Below are positions 7,148 through 18,909 of a stretch of DNA of 64,000 nt, piece after piece. The notes under the pieces were generated by a model, which was not told the origin of the DNA, did no database searches, and was given only the letters and a program-made list of their open reading frames with translations. This DNA is from Mesorhizobium sp. M8A.F.Ca.ET.218.01.1.1 (GTDB taxonomy: Bacteria; Pseudomonadota; Alphaproteobacteria; Rhizobiales; Rhizobiaceae). The stretch covers positions 850,382-914,381 of the forward strand of contig NZ_SRUZ01000001.1 of assembly GCF_004791165.1 (NCBI RefSeq), read 5' to 3'. A program made the translations under genes and the position numbers. How positions within the stretch are numbered: position 1 is the stretch's first letter; the number at the start of each line of letters is the position of its first letter.

Positions 7148-8631
7148 TGGCGCGCATCCGCCGCATCAGCCGCCGTTTCCCGGACTATGGCTGGCCCTGG
7201 CCGACGGGCGGGCTCGACCAGTTGCTCAAGGCCGCGCTTCTTGCCGACGACGACGCGGCCGCCGGTTGCGCGATGGAGTGGCTGAGCGCCAACGACATCG
7301 ATCTCGTCTCCTTCAGGGAGCATCGGCTGCTTGCCGCCATCTGCGACCGGTTCGGCCGGAAATTGGCCGGCCATTCCGCCTATCCACGTCTTGTCGGCCT
7401 GCAAAAGATGCTGTGGACCAAGTCGCGCATGGCGATGCGCGAGGCCGAACCGGCGCTGCAGGCGATGACGGACGCGGGATGCCTGGTGATGCTGATCAAG
7501 GGTGCCAGCCGCATTGCCTTGGACGCGTCGGCGCAGCGAGGCAGGGTGGCGCACGACATCGACATATTGGTGCGGCCGCAGGACATGCGAACGGCGTTCG
7601 ACGTGCTGCGCGACCGCGACTGGCAGATCGCCACCGGTGTGAGCCCGCAATATCTGAGGACAAGACTGGCGTCGTTGCGGTCGATGAACTTCTTCAAGGG
7701 CAATTATGGCGACATCGACCTGCACCAGCTTGCCTATGACGGTTCCCAGCAGAGCGACGAGGACGACCAGGCGATCTGGCGGCGGGCGGCGGCGGCCGAA
7801 TTCAGTGGTGTCGGCGTGCTGGTGCCGTCGCCGGCGGACCGCATCGCGCTGGCCATCGCGCATGGCGGGCTCGACGCCCACACGCACAGCGATTGGCTGG
7901 TCGATTGCGCGGTAGCCATTCGCGTCGGCGACGTCGACTGGGACGTGTTCCTCGACGTTGTCGCCAGGCGTGGCCTTGCCGTTGCCGCAGCGGTGGCGCT
8001 CTCCTATCTCGCGCTCGAAATAGGCGTGGCGGCGCCGGACAGGGTGCTGGCGCGCCTGCTTGAGATGGCCGACCGTACAGGCCTTTCGCGCTGGTCGGCC
8101 ATGCTGCAAGCCAAGCCACGGACCGACTTCGGCAGGCTGGTCTGGTTGTCGCGCGGCTTTGCCAAGCAGTTGCGTCTGCGACGCAAGAGCGGCCGGCTTC
8201 GGCAGGAGCCGCCCGCCAGGGCATGGCGCGGAAAAGCATGGCGCGACGGGCCGGCCCGCCGCGAGCAGCCGGAAGTACCGTCGCCCCTGGTATTCTCGCA
8301 GACCATACCTTGCCCGCCGACGGCAGGGGAGATGATGCTGGACATCACGGTCAGGATCAGCGTTCCGCCGGTCCGGCGCCGTATCGAAATGGAGATCAAC
8401 CGGGATGACGACCACGTCGCGCGTCTGCGTGCGATGGCCATCAGCCGGTCCGGTGGGGAACGGGTGCTGCGCTTTCGCGGCAAGGTTACAGTCGACGGCC
8501 GGCAGCATGCCCTGACGCTGGAGGCGCGGCCGTCGCGGCAATTCCGCCAATGGGATGACCAGGCGACGGTCGCCGCCTATGGCGCATTGCCTTTCCATCT
8601 GGTCTCGGCGACCTTTTCGCCGCTGCGCTGA
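7147..8631 (+). CDS. Nucleotidyltransferase-like protein (NTP_transf_5 type) with C-terminal extension
   Basis: A 494-residue protein. Residues about 1-340 match the nucleotidyltransferase-like family often found with PqqD and HprK-like genes: MLIKGAS, then RVAHDIDILVRP carrying the D-x-D metal motif, and DIDLHQLAYD. In lasso-peptide clusters a relative attaches a hexose to the phosphate added by the HprK-like kinase. The last ~150 residues (from about 345) are rich in Arg/Lys, then form a beta-rich segment (MLDITVRISVPPVRRRIEME onward) that I do not recognise. The start overlaps the previous stop by one base. It is the last gene of the cluster; the next gene lies on the other strand. Confidence 0.72.
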   Translation: MARIRRISRRFPDYGWPWPTGGLDQLLKAALLADDDAAAGCAMEWLSANDIDLVSFREHRLLAAICDRFGRKLAGHSAYPRLVGLQKMLWTKSRMAMREAEPALQAMTDAGCLVMLIKGASRIALDASAQRGRVAHDIDILVRPQDMRTAFDVLRDRDWQIATGVSPQYLRTRLASLRSMNFFKGNYGDIDLHQLAYDGSQQSDEDDQAIWRRAAAAEFSGVGVLVPSPADRIALAIAHGGLDAHTHSDWLVDCAVAIRVGDVDWDVFLDVVARRGLAVAAAVALSYLALEIGVAAPDRVLARLLEMADRTGLSRWSAMLQAKPRTDFGRLVWLSRGFAKQLRLRRKSGRLRQEPPARAWRGKAWRDGPARREQPEVPSPLVFSQTIPCPPTAGEMMLDITVRISVPPVRRRIEMEINRDDDHVARLRAMAISRSGGERVLRFRGKVTVDGRQHALTLEARPSRQFRQWDDQATVAAYGALPFHLVSATFSPLR

Positions 8632-8727
8632 GATATCGGAGTTCACCCCCCTGGGTCGCGATGGCGGCACGAGCGGATCGAGCCCGATGGACACCCCGCG
8701 GAAGAGAGCCGAGGGCACGGCAATGGT

Positions 8728-9951
8728 TCACCGTGGCGATGATATCCGGCCGTCAGCTATCGTCGAGGTCACGCGTTCGCGAGCCCTTATGTCGGCAAGC
8801 ATCCATGCCGACAGCGACAAGGGCACCAACACGCCGATGCCAAGCCCGATGCCGTTCACCAGATGAGCGATGGCAGGATAGAGCCAGACGAGCGCCAGGA
8901 AAATCCGGGGCATGCTGGCGCGCCTCGAAAACAGGTAGGCGACGGCAACGGCGAGACCGACGGTGTCGTAGCTGTAGCCGTACGGCGTCGCGACCGTTGC
9001 CAGCACGGCGGTGAGGACCACTCTTTCGCCATGCACGACCTGCCGCCGTGGCAACCAGCCCCAGATGGCGGCGCAGATTGCGGCAATGGTCGCAGCGGCT
9101 TGCATCGCATAGGCCACTGTCAGCCCGGCGCCGCATGCGCGCGCCAGGAAGAACATGGTTGCGGCATTGGCCTGGTAGGGTTGCGGATAGGGTGCCTCCA
9201 GGATCGCCGTCATCAGGGGGCGGGTTTCGGTCCAGAACAGATGCCAGACGTCGAATCCGAGTGAGAGCCCGGTCAAAATGAACAGAGCCGCCGATGACAG
9301 AGCCGCTGCGGCGATGGCACGCCAGTTGCCGCTGGCCAGCAGGCAGAACGGCACCAGAATGCCCAGATGCGGCTTGATCGTCAGCAGACCGAACAGCAGC
9401 CCGGCCAGGATTGGCCGCTTCGGCGCCACCGCCAGTCCGCCAATGAGAAGAGCGGTGGTCAGGGCGCCGTTCTGGCCGAAGATGGCGTTGACGAAGACGG
9501 CTGGACACACAAGGACGGCCGCTTCGGCCAGCGTGCCCAGTTTCAGCGGCCGCACCGCCAGCCACAGGCAGAAGACGGTGCCGAAAGTCCAGATGAAATA
9601 GGCCGCAAAGATCGGCAGCAGCGCGAGCGGCGCACCGAAGATCAGGATGCTGGGCGGGTAGCTCCATTCCTGGTTGGGAAGATCGGGCGAAAACATCCGC
9701 CGCAAGGCCGCGCGATAGCTGTCGACGTCAAACAGCCAGGCTACATGGCCGTCGAGCGCCATGCGTCCGCCGGCCCACAGATTGGTGAAATCCCAATAAG
9801 GCAGCCGGTCGCTGAGTTCGGAGAAGCCGTGCTCGTCGAAGGTCCACAAGGCAAGATGGTAGCGCAGCCCGATCAGGATTCCGGTGCACAGCACAAGTGC
9901 CGCGAACCGAAAATCGGCTCGATTGCGGGCAGTCTGATCGGCCTGTGCCAT
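8728..9951 (-). CDS. GT87-type (DUF2029) integral-membrane glycosyltransferase
   Basis: A 407-residue polytopic membrane protein with about ten hydrophobic segments. The N-terminal region (LPYWDFTNLWAGGRMA, then VDSYRA) and PPSILIFGAPLALLP fit the DUF2029/GT87 family of polyprenyl-phosphate-dependent mannosyl- or arabinosyl-transferases. An aspartate in the first extracytoplasmic loop, as in DFTNLW, is the usual catalytic candidate. It lies tail to tail with the glycosyltransferase cluster (96 nt between stops) and 55 nt downstream of alkB on the same strand. A role with the cluster is possible but not shown. Confidence 0.7.
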   Translation of the reverse strand: MAQADQTARNRADFRFAALVLCTGILIGLRYHLALWTFDEHGFSELSDRLPYWDFTNLWAGGRMALDGHVAWLFDVDSYRAALRRMFSPDLPNQEWSYPPSILIFGAPLALLPIFAAYFIWTFGTVFCLWLAVRPLKLGTLAEAAVLVCPAVFVNAIFGQNGALTTALLIGGLAVAPKRPILAGLLFGLLTIKPHLGILVPFCLLASGNWRAIAAAALSSAALFILTGLSLGFDVWHLFWTETRPLMTAILEAPYPQPYQANAATMFFLARACGAGLTVAYAMQAAATIAAICAAIWGWLPRRQVVHGERVVLTAVLATVATPYGYSYDTVGLAVAVAYLFSRRASMPRIFLALVWLYPAIAHLVNGIGLGIGVLVPLSLSAWMLADIRARERVTSTIADGRISSPR

Positions 9952-10006
9952 TGCGCTGTTTCCAAGACCCTGTCCGCCTTGATAAGCGACGCGCGTTAAG
10001 ATCGGC

Positions 10007-10636
10007 TTATGTGGAGGTCTCGCCGGGCTTCGTCACCCGCCGCAGCGTCAGATTGATCCTGCCGCCGTTCTTGAGCAGCGCCGAGGTCGAAGGGCAGATG
10101 CGGTCGACGCCATGGAAGGCAAGACGGCCCTCGCCGCCAAGCACGACGACATCGCCGCTTTTCAGCCTGAACGATTTGGTAGCGCCATCGCGCGTTGTCT
10201 GGCCGACCCTGAACAGACAGTCGTCGCCCAGCGAGACAGAGACGACGGGAGCCGAGAAATCGGCCTCGTCGCGATCCTGATGCAGGCCCATCTTTGCGTC
10301 GGGCGTGTAGAAATTGATCAGGCAGGCCTCCGGTGGATTCGGATAGCCCGACACCTGCCGCCACAGGTCGAGCAGGCTGTCGGGGATAGGCGGCCATGGC
10401 TCTCCGGTCAGCGGATGCGTCGGCTGGTAGCGATAGCCGCGTTCCTTGTCGGTGACCCAACCGAGCGGACCGCAATTTGTCATGCGCACGCTCATCTCCT
10501 TGCCGGTCCGCGGCATGGCCGGCACGAACAACGGCGCTTGCTGGACGATGCTCCTCACCTCCTCGACCAGCGTCTCCTGGACGGCGCGGGACAGATGGGC
10601 CGGCATGTGGCGGACGCCTTTGGGCAGAACGAGCAT
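10007..10636 (-). CDS. alkB: AlkB, alpha-ketoglutarate-dependent DNA/RNA repair dioxygenase
   Basis: A 209-residue Fe(II)/2-oxoglutarate oxygenase that removes alkyl lesions such as 1-methyladenine and 3-methylcytosine. The iron ligands are H and D of HQDRDE and the distal H of FHGVDR, followed by RINLTLRR, the 2-oxoglutarate-binding arginine motif. INFYTPDAKMGLHQD and GDVVVLGG are typical of AlkB proper. The ATG at 10636 is preferred over a GTG four codons upstream because AAGG lies about 11 nt before it. Length matches the family. Confidence 0.9.
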   Translation of the reverse strand: MLVLPKGVRHMPAHLSRAVQETLVEEVRSIVQQAPLFVPAMPRTGKEMSVRMTNCGPLGWVTDKERGYRYQPTHPLTGEPWPPIPDSLLDLWRQVSGYPNPPEACLINFYTPDAKMGLHQDRDEADFSAPVVSVSLGDDCLFRVGQTTRDGATKSFRLKSGDVVVLGGEGRLAFHGVDRICPSTSALLKNGGRINLTLRRVTKPGETST

Positions 10637-10805
10637 GGACTGGTTCACCTTGCTAATGTTCGGAGCCGCAAGATGCCACCATCACAGGCAGAGGGCGACC
10701 CGAAAGCCGTCGTCGTTTTTCACTGAAATTGCCCGGGCAGAACGCGCGGTGAATTCGTTTGCCCGATTGGCCAAAGGCGGTTGACGGGCACGATTGGCGT
10801 GCTGC

Positions 10806-11243
10806 TTAATCGTTCTCCACCCGACCGCGCAGCCTCTTCACTGTCGATCGCCCGGCCTTGGTCTTGAGCCGCCGCTCGACCGCGCCTTTCGACGGCCGCG
10901 TCTTCTTGCGCGGCGGCGGCGGTGGTTCGGCGGCCTTGGCGACCAGTGCCGTGAGCCTGGCCCGCGCATCGGCGCGGTTCTGTTCCTGGGTACGGAAGCG
11001 TCCGGCCTCGATGACGATGACACCGTCCTTGGTGGCGCGCTGGCCGGCAAGTTTTATGGTCCGCTCGCGCACACGGTCCGACAGGCCCTCGGCGTTCTGC
11101 GCGTCGAAGCGAAGCTGCACCGCCGTCGCCACCTTGTTGACGTTCTGGCCGCCGGGACCGGACGAGCGGATGAAATCCTCGTGCAAGTCGCCCGGGTGGA
11201 TCACGGCCTCGCCTGAGATGATGATGTCGTCGTCGATCGGCAT
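10806..11243 (-). CDS. arfB: ArfB, alternative ribosome-rescue peptidyl-tRNA hydrolase
   Basis: A 145-residue release-factor-like protein with the catalytic GGQ at residues 31-33 inside SSGPGGQNVNKVATAVQLRF, followed by a lysine/arginine-rich C-terminal tail (PPPPRKKTRPSKGAVERRLK) that enters the mRNA channel of stalled ribosomes. It hydrolyses peptidyl-tRNA on ribosomes lacking a stop codon. The start MPIDDD at 11243 matches the family; upstream codons in this frame run back into the terminator and pckA. In alphaproteobacteria ArfB backs up tmRNA. Confidence 0.92.
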   Translation of the reverse strand: MPIDDDIIISGEAVIHPGDLHEDFIRSSGPGGQNVNKVATAVQLRFDAQNAEGLSDRVRERTIKLAGQRATKDGVIVIEAGRFRTQEQNRADARARLTALVAKAAEPPPPPRKKTRPSKGAVERRLKTKAGRSTVKRLRGRVEND

Positions 11244-11265
11244 GCCGCAGTCATGGCGCGGCAGA

Positions 11266-11300
11266 CCGAAAAAGAAAAGGCCCGATCGAAACCGGGCCTT
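11266..11300 (-). terminator. Factor-independent terminator of pckA
   Basis: On the minus strand an 8-bp perfect stem (AAGGCCCG/CGGGCCTT) with an 8-nt loop is followed by TTCTTTTTC. It lies 40 nt after the pckA stop codon and before arfB, so pckA is probably a single-gene transcript. Confidence 0.85.
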
Positions 11301-11340
11301 CACTGGAACCACGCGGCAATGATGCTGAGCGGCTTGGCGA

Positions 11341-12951
<1,611 letters not shown>

Positions 12952-13296
12952 TGGAGACCTTTCTCAAGATTTGCCGCATCTTTGCCGGCGTATTTCCGGC
13001 ACACCCGCCAAGCAGGCCAGCATGGTCAGAACCAGAAAAGCCAAATGATATCAAATCATTAATCGATTTAAATATTTTGAAAGTTGTTTAAATCGTTTAT
13101 ATATGCGAAAAGTTTCGTGGTTGCCCAAAGGATTGGCGATGTTCGTTCGTCCAATCCGTGTCGAGGTTGAATTGTGGCCGGCGGCACCCTTGCTCGTGAC
13201 AGCGGACAAGGCCTACGCCACATTTTGTACCTAATTTGTCCTGCAAAAGCCCCTTCTCTACGAAAGAAGGGACAGCTCATGAGGGAGCCGCTTGAA
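12952..13296. promoter_or_regulatory. Divergent promoter region between pckA and chvI
   Basis: About 345 bp without a gene. The middle (13040-13115) is strikingly AT-rich for this genome, with runs such as ATTAATCGATTTAAATATTT, and must hold the divergent promoters of pckA and chvI. I cannot identify single -35/-10 pairs with confidence, nor a ChvI-binding site. Confidence 0.6.
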
Positions 13297-13998
13297 ATGG
13301 CAACAATCGCGCTTGTCGACGACGACCGCAACATTCTGACGTCGGTGTCGATCGCCCTCGAATCCGAGGGATATCGTGTCGAGACCTACACGGATGGTGC
13401 GTCCGCGCTGGAAGGCCTGGCGGCGCGGCCGCCGAATCTCGCCATCCTCGACATCAAGATGCCGCGCATGGACGGCATGGAGCTTCTGCGCCGGATGCGC
13501 CAGAAATCCGACCTGCCGGTGATCTTCCTGACCTCCAAGGACGATGAGATCGATGAATTGTTCGGTCTCAAGATGGGCGCCGACGACTTCATCCGCAAAC
13601 CGTTCTCGCAGCGCCTGCTGGTCGAGCGGGTGCGCGCCGTATTACGCCGGGCCAGTGCCCGCGAGGCCGCGGCAAAAGCGCCCAGCCAGCAGGCTCGCTC
13701 GCTCGAACGCGGCCAACTCGTCATGGATCAGGAGCGCCATACCTGCACCTGGAAGGGCGAGCCGGTAACGCTCACCGTCACCGAGTTCCTGATCCTGCAT
13801 TCGCTGGCGCAACGCCCCGGTGTGGTAAAAAGCCGTGATGCGCTGATGGATTCGGCCTATGATGAGCAGGTCTATGTCGACGACCGCACGATCGACAGCC
13901 ACATCAAGCGGCTGCGCAAGAAGTTCAAGGCCGTCGACGACGACTTTGAAATGATCGAAACCCTTTACGGAGTCGGATACCGGTTCCGCGAAGCGTAA
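13297..13998 (+). CDS. chvI: ChvI, OmpR-family response regulator
   Basis: A 233-residue DNA-binding response regulator. The receiver domain (about 1-120) has LVDDD near the N-terminus, the phospho-acceptor aspartate in [13 protein letters not shown] and the conserved lysine in FIRKPFS. A winged-helix domain follows ([24 protein letters not shown]). ChvI, with the kinase ChvG and periplasmic ExoR, controls exopolysaccharide, motility and acid/host adaptation in rhizobia. The start [12 protein letters not shown] matches family members; an in-frame ATG at 13279 with a better-spaced AAGGGA is an alternative that would add six residues. chvG follows after 24 nt. Confidence 0.95.
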   Translation: MATIALVDDDRNILTSVSIALESEGYRVETYTDGASALEGLAARPPNLAILDIKMPRMDGMELLRRMRQKSDLPVIFLTSKDDEIDELFGLKMGADDFIRKPFSQRLLVERVRAVLRRASAREAAAKAPSQQARSLERGQLVMDQERHTCTWKGEPVTLTVTEFLILHSLAQRPGVVKSRDALMDSAYDEQVYVDDRTIDSHIKRLRKKFKAVDDDFEMIETLYGVGYRFREA

Positions 13999-14022
13999 AG
14001 CCTAGGCAGGAGCTGCTATTCG

Positions 14023-15807
14023 ATGGCAGTGGAAGCACAACGAAGCAGACCGGCGGCCGCTGCCAGGCGGCCGTCGCGCATCATGCCGTCCTTCGTGTCG
14101 AAATTCACGGTGCCTATGCGCCGATTCCTCGGCCACCATATCTTTTCCAGCCTGACGCGGCGTATCCTCTTCCTCAATCTCGCCGGGCTGGCGGTGCTCG
14201 TCACCGGCATCCTCTACCTCAACACCTTCCGCGACGGTCTGATCGACGCGCGCGTCGAAAGCCTGATGACGCAGGGCGAGATCATCGCCGGCGCCATCGC
14301 GGCGTCGGCGACGGTCGAGACGGATTCGATCAGCATCGACCCGGAAAAGCTGCTCGAGCTGCAGGCCGGCGAAAGCCTGGGACCCGGCTCGGACCAGCTC
14401 GACAATCTGGATTTTCCGATCAACCCGGAGCGCGTGGCGCCGGTGCTGCGGCGGCTGATCTCGCCGACCCGCACGCGCGCCCGCATCTATGACCGCGACG
14501 CCAACCTGCTGCTCGATTCACGCCATCTCTATTCGCGCGGCCAGATCCTGCGCTACGACCTGCCGCCGGTCGAAGAGGAAGAACCCGACCTTGTCGAGCG
14601 CGTCCAGAAATTCATCTTCGACTTCTTCCGCAACACCGACCTGCCGGTCTATCACGAACAGCCGGGCGGCAACGGCGCCGCCTTTCCGGAAGTGGTCAAG
14701 GCGCTGACCGGCAGCCCGTCGACCATCGTGCGTGTCTCGGAACAGGGCGAGCAGATCGTCTCGGTGGCGGTGCCGATCCAGCGTTTTCGCGCCGTTCTCG
14801 GTGTGCTGATGCTGTCGACCGAAGGCGGCGATATCGACAAGATCGTCGCCGCCGAACGCAAGGCGATCCTGCGCGTCTTCGGCATCGCGGCGCTCGTCAC
14901 CGCAATCCTGTCGATGCTTTTGGCTTCCACCATCGCAAACCCGCTGCGCCGGCTGTCGGCGGCGGCCGTGCGGGTGCGCCGCGGCGTCAAGAGCCGCGAG
15001 GAAATCCCCGACTTTTCCGACCGCCAGGACGAGATCGGCAATCTGTCGATAGCCGTGCGCGACATGACCAACGCGCTCTATGCGCGCATCGAGGCGATCG
15101 AGAGTTTCGCCGCCGATGTTTCGCATGAGCTGAAGAACCCGCTGACGTCGTTGCGCAGCGCCGTCGAAACATTGCCCCTGGCGAAAAATGATACCTCGCG
15201 CGCACGTCTGATGGAGATCATCCAGCATGACGTCAAACGGCTGGACCGCCTCATCACCGACATTTCCGATGCCTCCCGCCTCGACGCCGAACTGGCGCGC
15301 GAGGACGCGGGAACCGTCGACCTGAAGAAATTCGTCACCGACCTCGTCGCTGTTTCGCGTGAAACGACGCGCAACAAGAAGGCGGTCGAGATCGAGCTCA
15401 AGGTTGCCAAGCTGCCACAGGGCGCCAAGGGCTATGTCGTCGTCGGCCATGACTTGCGCATCGGCCAGGTCATCACCAACCTGATCGAGAACGCCCGCTC
15501 CTTCGTGCCCGAGGATCATGGCCACATCAGCCTGTCTCTGGCGCGCGCCGGCAAGTTCAACATCCTGACCGTCGACGACAATGGGCCCGGCATCCGCGCC
15601 GACACGATCGACCGCATCTTCGAACGCTTCTACACCGACCGGCCGGCCGGCGAGGCGTTCGGCCAGAATTCGGGGCTTGGCCTGTCGATCTCCAGGCAGA
15701 TCGTCGAGGCCCATGGCGGCACGCTGACCGCTGAAAACATTCCCGGCACCAAGCCCGGCGAGATCAAGGGCGCACGCTTCGTCGTGACGCTGCCGGCCGA
15801 GGGATGA
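14023..15807 (+). CDS. chvG: ChvG (ExoS), membrane sensor histidine kinase
   Basis: A 594-residue sensor kinase. A membrane segment at about residues 49-66 (ILFLNLAGLAVLVTGILYL), a periplasmic domain of about 210 residues, a second segment (IAALVTAILSMLLAS), a HAMP domain, the H-box FAADVSHELKNPLTSLRSAV, N-box NLIENARSF and G-boxes DDNGPGIR and GLGLSIS follow in order. It phosphorylates ChvI and is held inactive by ExoR in rhizobia. Start MAVEAQRS at 14023 gives an N-terminal cytoplasmic stretch usual for the family. It is co-transcribed with chvI and probably with the PTS genes downstream. Confidence 0.95.
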   Translation: MAVEAQRSRPAAAARRPSRIMPSFVSKFTVPMRRFLGHHIFSSLTRRILFLNLAGLAVLVTGILYLNTFRDGLIDARVESLMTQGEIIAGAIAASATVETDSISIDPEKLLELQAGESLGPGSDQLDNLDFPINPERVAPVLRRLISPTRTRARIYDRDANLLLDSRHLYSRGQILRYDLPPVEEEEPDLVERVQKFIFDFFRNTDLPVYHEQPGGNGAAFPEVVKALTGSPSTIVRVSEQGEQIVSVAVPIQRFRAVLGVLMLSTEGGDIDKIVAAERKAILRVFGIAALVTAILSMLLASTIANPLRRLSAAAVRVRRGVKSREEIPDFSDRQDEIGNLSIAVRDMTNALYARIEAIESFAADVSHELKNPLTSLRSAVETLPLAKNDTSRARLMEIIQHDVKRLDRLITDISDASRLDAELAREDAGTVDLKKFVTDLVAVSRETTRNKKAVEIELKVAKLPQGAKGYVVVGHDLRIGQVITNLIENARSFVPEDHGHISLSLARAGKFNILTVDDNGPGIRADTIDRIFERFYTDRPAGEAFGQNSGLGLSISRQIVEAHGGTLTAENIPGTKPGEIKGARFVVTLPAEG

Positions 15808-15826
15808 CCTTGGCCCTGATATAACC

Positions 15827-16288
15827 ATGCCCGAAGCCGCCGCGCAGCCTGAAAACATCCACGGAACCGCGATCCTGATCGGCGATCGCGGCGTCCTCAT
15901 CACCGGCCCGTCCGGGGCCGGCAAGACGACACTGGCGCTGACGCTCCTGGACCATTGCCGGGCGCGCGCGCTGTTCTCGCGGCTGATCGGCGACGACAGG
16001 CTGCTTGCCTCGGCACACGCCGGGCGGCTGGTCTGCCGCGTGCCGCCGACCATCGCCGGTCTCGCCGAGGTGCCTGGGTTCATGCCGCGCCCGCTACCAT
16101 TCGAGCCGGGCGGCGTGATCGACCTGCATGTGCGGCTTGTGCCGAAGGCGGAAATGGCCCGTTTCCAGGAGGAACTCAGTGAGCCGGTCGCAGGCTGCCC
16201 GGTGCCGCGTATCGACCTTGCGGAGCGCAACGCCGCCACGGCCTTGCCGGCCATCATGGCGCGGCTGTCGATCGCGCCTTTTCTATGA
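15827..16288 (+). CDS. hprK: Short HPr kinase/phosphorylase (alphaproteobacterial form)
   Basis: A 153-residue protein equal to the C-terminal catalytic half of firmicute HprK. The P-loop GPSGAGKT lies at residues 27-34, and IGDDRLL follows. It phosphorylates HPr on a serine using ATP. Alphaproteobacteria typically have this truncated kinase next to an EIIA-Man protein and HPr, as here, in a regulatory PTS without sugar permeases. It starts 19 nt after chvG, which suggests shared transcription with the envelope-sensing system. Confidence 0.93.
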   Translation: MPEAAAQPENIHGTAILIGDRGVLITGPSGAGKTTLALTLLDHCRARALFSRLIGDDRLLASAHAGRLVCRVPPTIAGLAEVPGFMPRPLPFEPGGVIDLHVRLVPKAEMARFQEELSEPVAGCPVPRIDLAERNAATALPAIMARLSIAPFL

Positions 16289-16452
16289 TCCGCCCTGGGT
16301 TTTTTGCTGCAATGCGTCAAAATGGCATGGGCCGGCGCAATTTTGGGCTTGTCAACGGGCCGCGCGTCGACAAGATAGCGCTCCCGCCGCCTGGATTGGC
16401 TGGCGAGCATAAAATGCGCCTGTGAAGCGGCGATGACGGGAGCCACCAAAGA

Positions 16453-16854
16453 ATGATCGGACTCGTGCTTGTAACGCACGGTCAACTGGCCACCGAGTTC
16501 CGACATGCCGTCGAACATGTCGTCGGGCCACAAGACAATTTCGAAACCGTGGCGATCGGTGCCGACGACGATATGGAGCAGCGTCGCCGCGACATCGTCG
16601 ACGCGGTCGCCCGTGTCGATACAGGGGCAGGTGTGATCGTGCTGACCGACATGTTCGGCGGCACGCCATCCAACCTGGCCATCTCGGTGATGGAGTCCGG
16701 CCGCACCGAAGTGATCGCCGGCATGAACCTGCCGATGCTGATCAAGCTGTCGTCGATCCGCAAGGGCGACAACATGGCGGCGGCGCTCGATGAAGCGCAG
16801 GCCGCGGGCCGCAAATACATCAATGTCGCCAGCCAGCTTCTGAGCAGCAAATGA
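16453..16854 (+). CDS. PTS EIIA component, mannose family
   Basis: A 133-residue EIIA-Man domain protein. The phosphorylated histidine is in the N-terminal LVLVTHGQLA; the second conserved block is VIVLTDMFGGTPSN. It accepts phosphate from HPr. No matching EIIB, EIIC or EIID lies nearby, so it is regulatory, as is usual in rhizobia. Its stop overlaps the start of the HPr gene by 4 nt (ATGA). In other genomes it is named manX or ptsM-like. Confidence 0.93.
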   Translation: MIGLVLVTHGQLATEFRHAVEHVVGPQDNFETVAIGADDDMEQRRRDIVDAVARVDTGAGVIVLTDMFGGTPSNLAISVMESGRTEVIAGMNLPMLIKLSSIRKGDNMAAALDEAQAAGRKYINVASQLLSSK

Positions 16855-17147
16855 ACGCGATATTCCCGGAAAAAGACCAGATCGTCCGGGAGTTTCCGAT
16901 CGTCAACCAGCGCGGCCTGCATGCGCGCGCCTCGGCGAAATTCGTCCAGCTCGCCAGCGGCTTCAACGCCTCTGTCCATGTCGAGAAGGACGGCGTCCAG
17001 GTCGGCGGCACGTCGATCATGGGCCTGATGATGCTGGCCGCCAGCCCGGGATACTCGATCCGCGTCACCGCCAGCGGCCCGGAGGCGCTCGAGGTCATGG
17101 ATGCGCTGGAGCAGCTTGTCGCCTCCCGTTTCGGCGAAGAGTGCTGA
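16851..17147 (+). CDS. ptsH: HPr, PTS phosphocarrier protein
   Basis: A 98-residue HPr. The EI-dependent phosphorylation site is His24 in NQRGLHARASAKF, and the HprK site is Ser55 in VGGTSIMGLMML. The N-terminus is about eight residues longer than in enteric HPr. It overlaps the EIIA gene by 4 nt and completes a kinase-EIIA-HPr regulatory unit. EI (ptsP) is not in the window. Confidence 0.95.
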   Translation: MNAIFPEKDQIVREFPIVNQRGLHARASAKFVQLASGFNASVHVEKDGVQVGGTSIMGLMMLAASPGYSIRVTASGPEALEVMDALEQLVASRFGEEC

Positions 17148-17320
17148 CCCCGAAATCAGCCCTCCGGGACATGCACGAATAAAGATTTCTTTATATCCCA
17201 TTGTCGTGTGGAACCTGATCTGCTAGTCAGACCGGCAATTCGCGCCCTTGGAAATGTCTTCCGGCACGGGCGCATCCGCAAACAATTCGCACGCATAACA
17301 ATTCGCATCGGAGCACTGCC

Positions 17321-18721
<1,401 letters not shown>

Positions 18722-18751
18722 CCAAAGCCGAATTTACTACAAGATATTGAT

Positions 18752-18786
18752 GCCGGGCGATTGACTTTTCGCCCGGCTTTATTTTT
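18752..18786 (+). terminator. Factor-independent terminator of ahcY
   Basis: An 8-bp perfect stem GCCGGGCG/CGCCCGGC with a 10-nt loop is followed by TTTATTTTTG, 30 nt after the ahcY stop. This separates ahcY from divL. Confidence 0.9.
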
Positions 18787-18909
18787 GCGCCGAATGATTC
18801 TTCACGCCGATTCCAGCAGGCGCTATTGTTGTGATTCGCGGGTCCAGGGGCGAGGACCGGCGCACGCGTCAGGGCGGTCTTGCATTCAGGCGGCGAAGAG
18901 GACCAAGAC

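Noticed and set aside
3399..8631. Lasso-peptide biosynthesis cluster
   Set aside because: The PqqD-like, kinase-like and nucleotidyltransferase-like genes fit, but no asparagine-synthetase-like cyclase, no transglutaminase-like leader protease and no lasso precursor are present.
17148..17320. SAH or SAM riboswitch upstream of ahcY
   Set aside because: None of the conserved blocks of those riboswitches is present; only two short direct repeats are visible.
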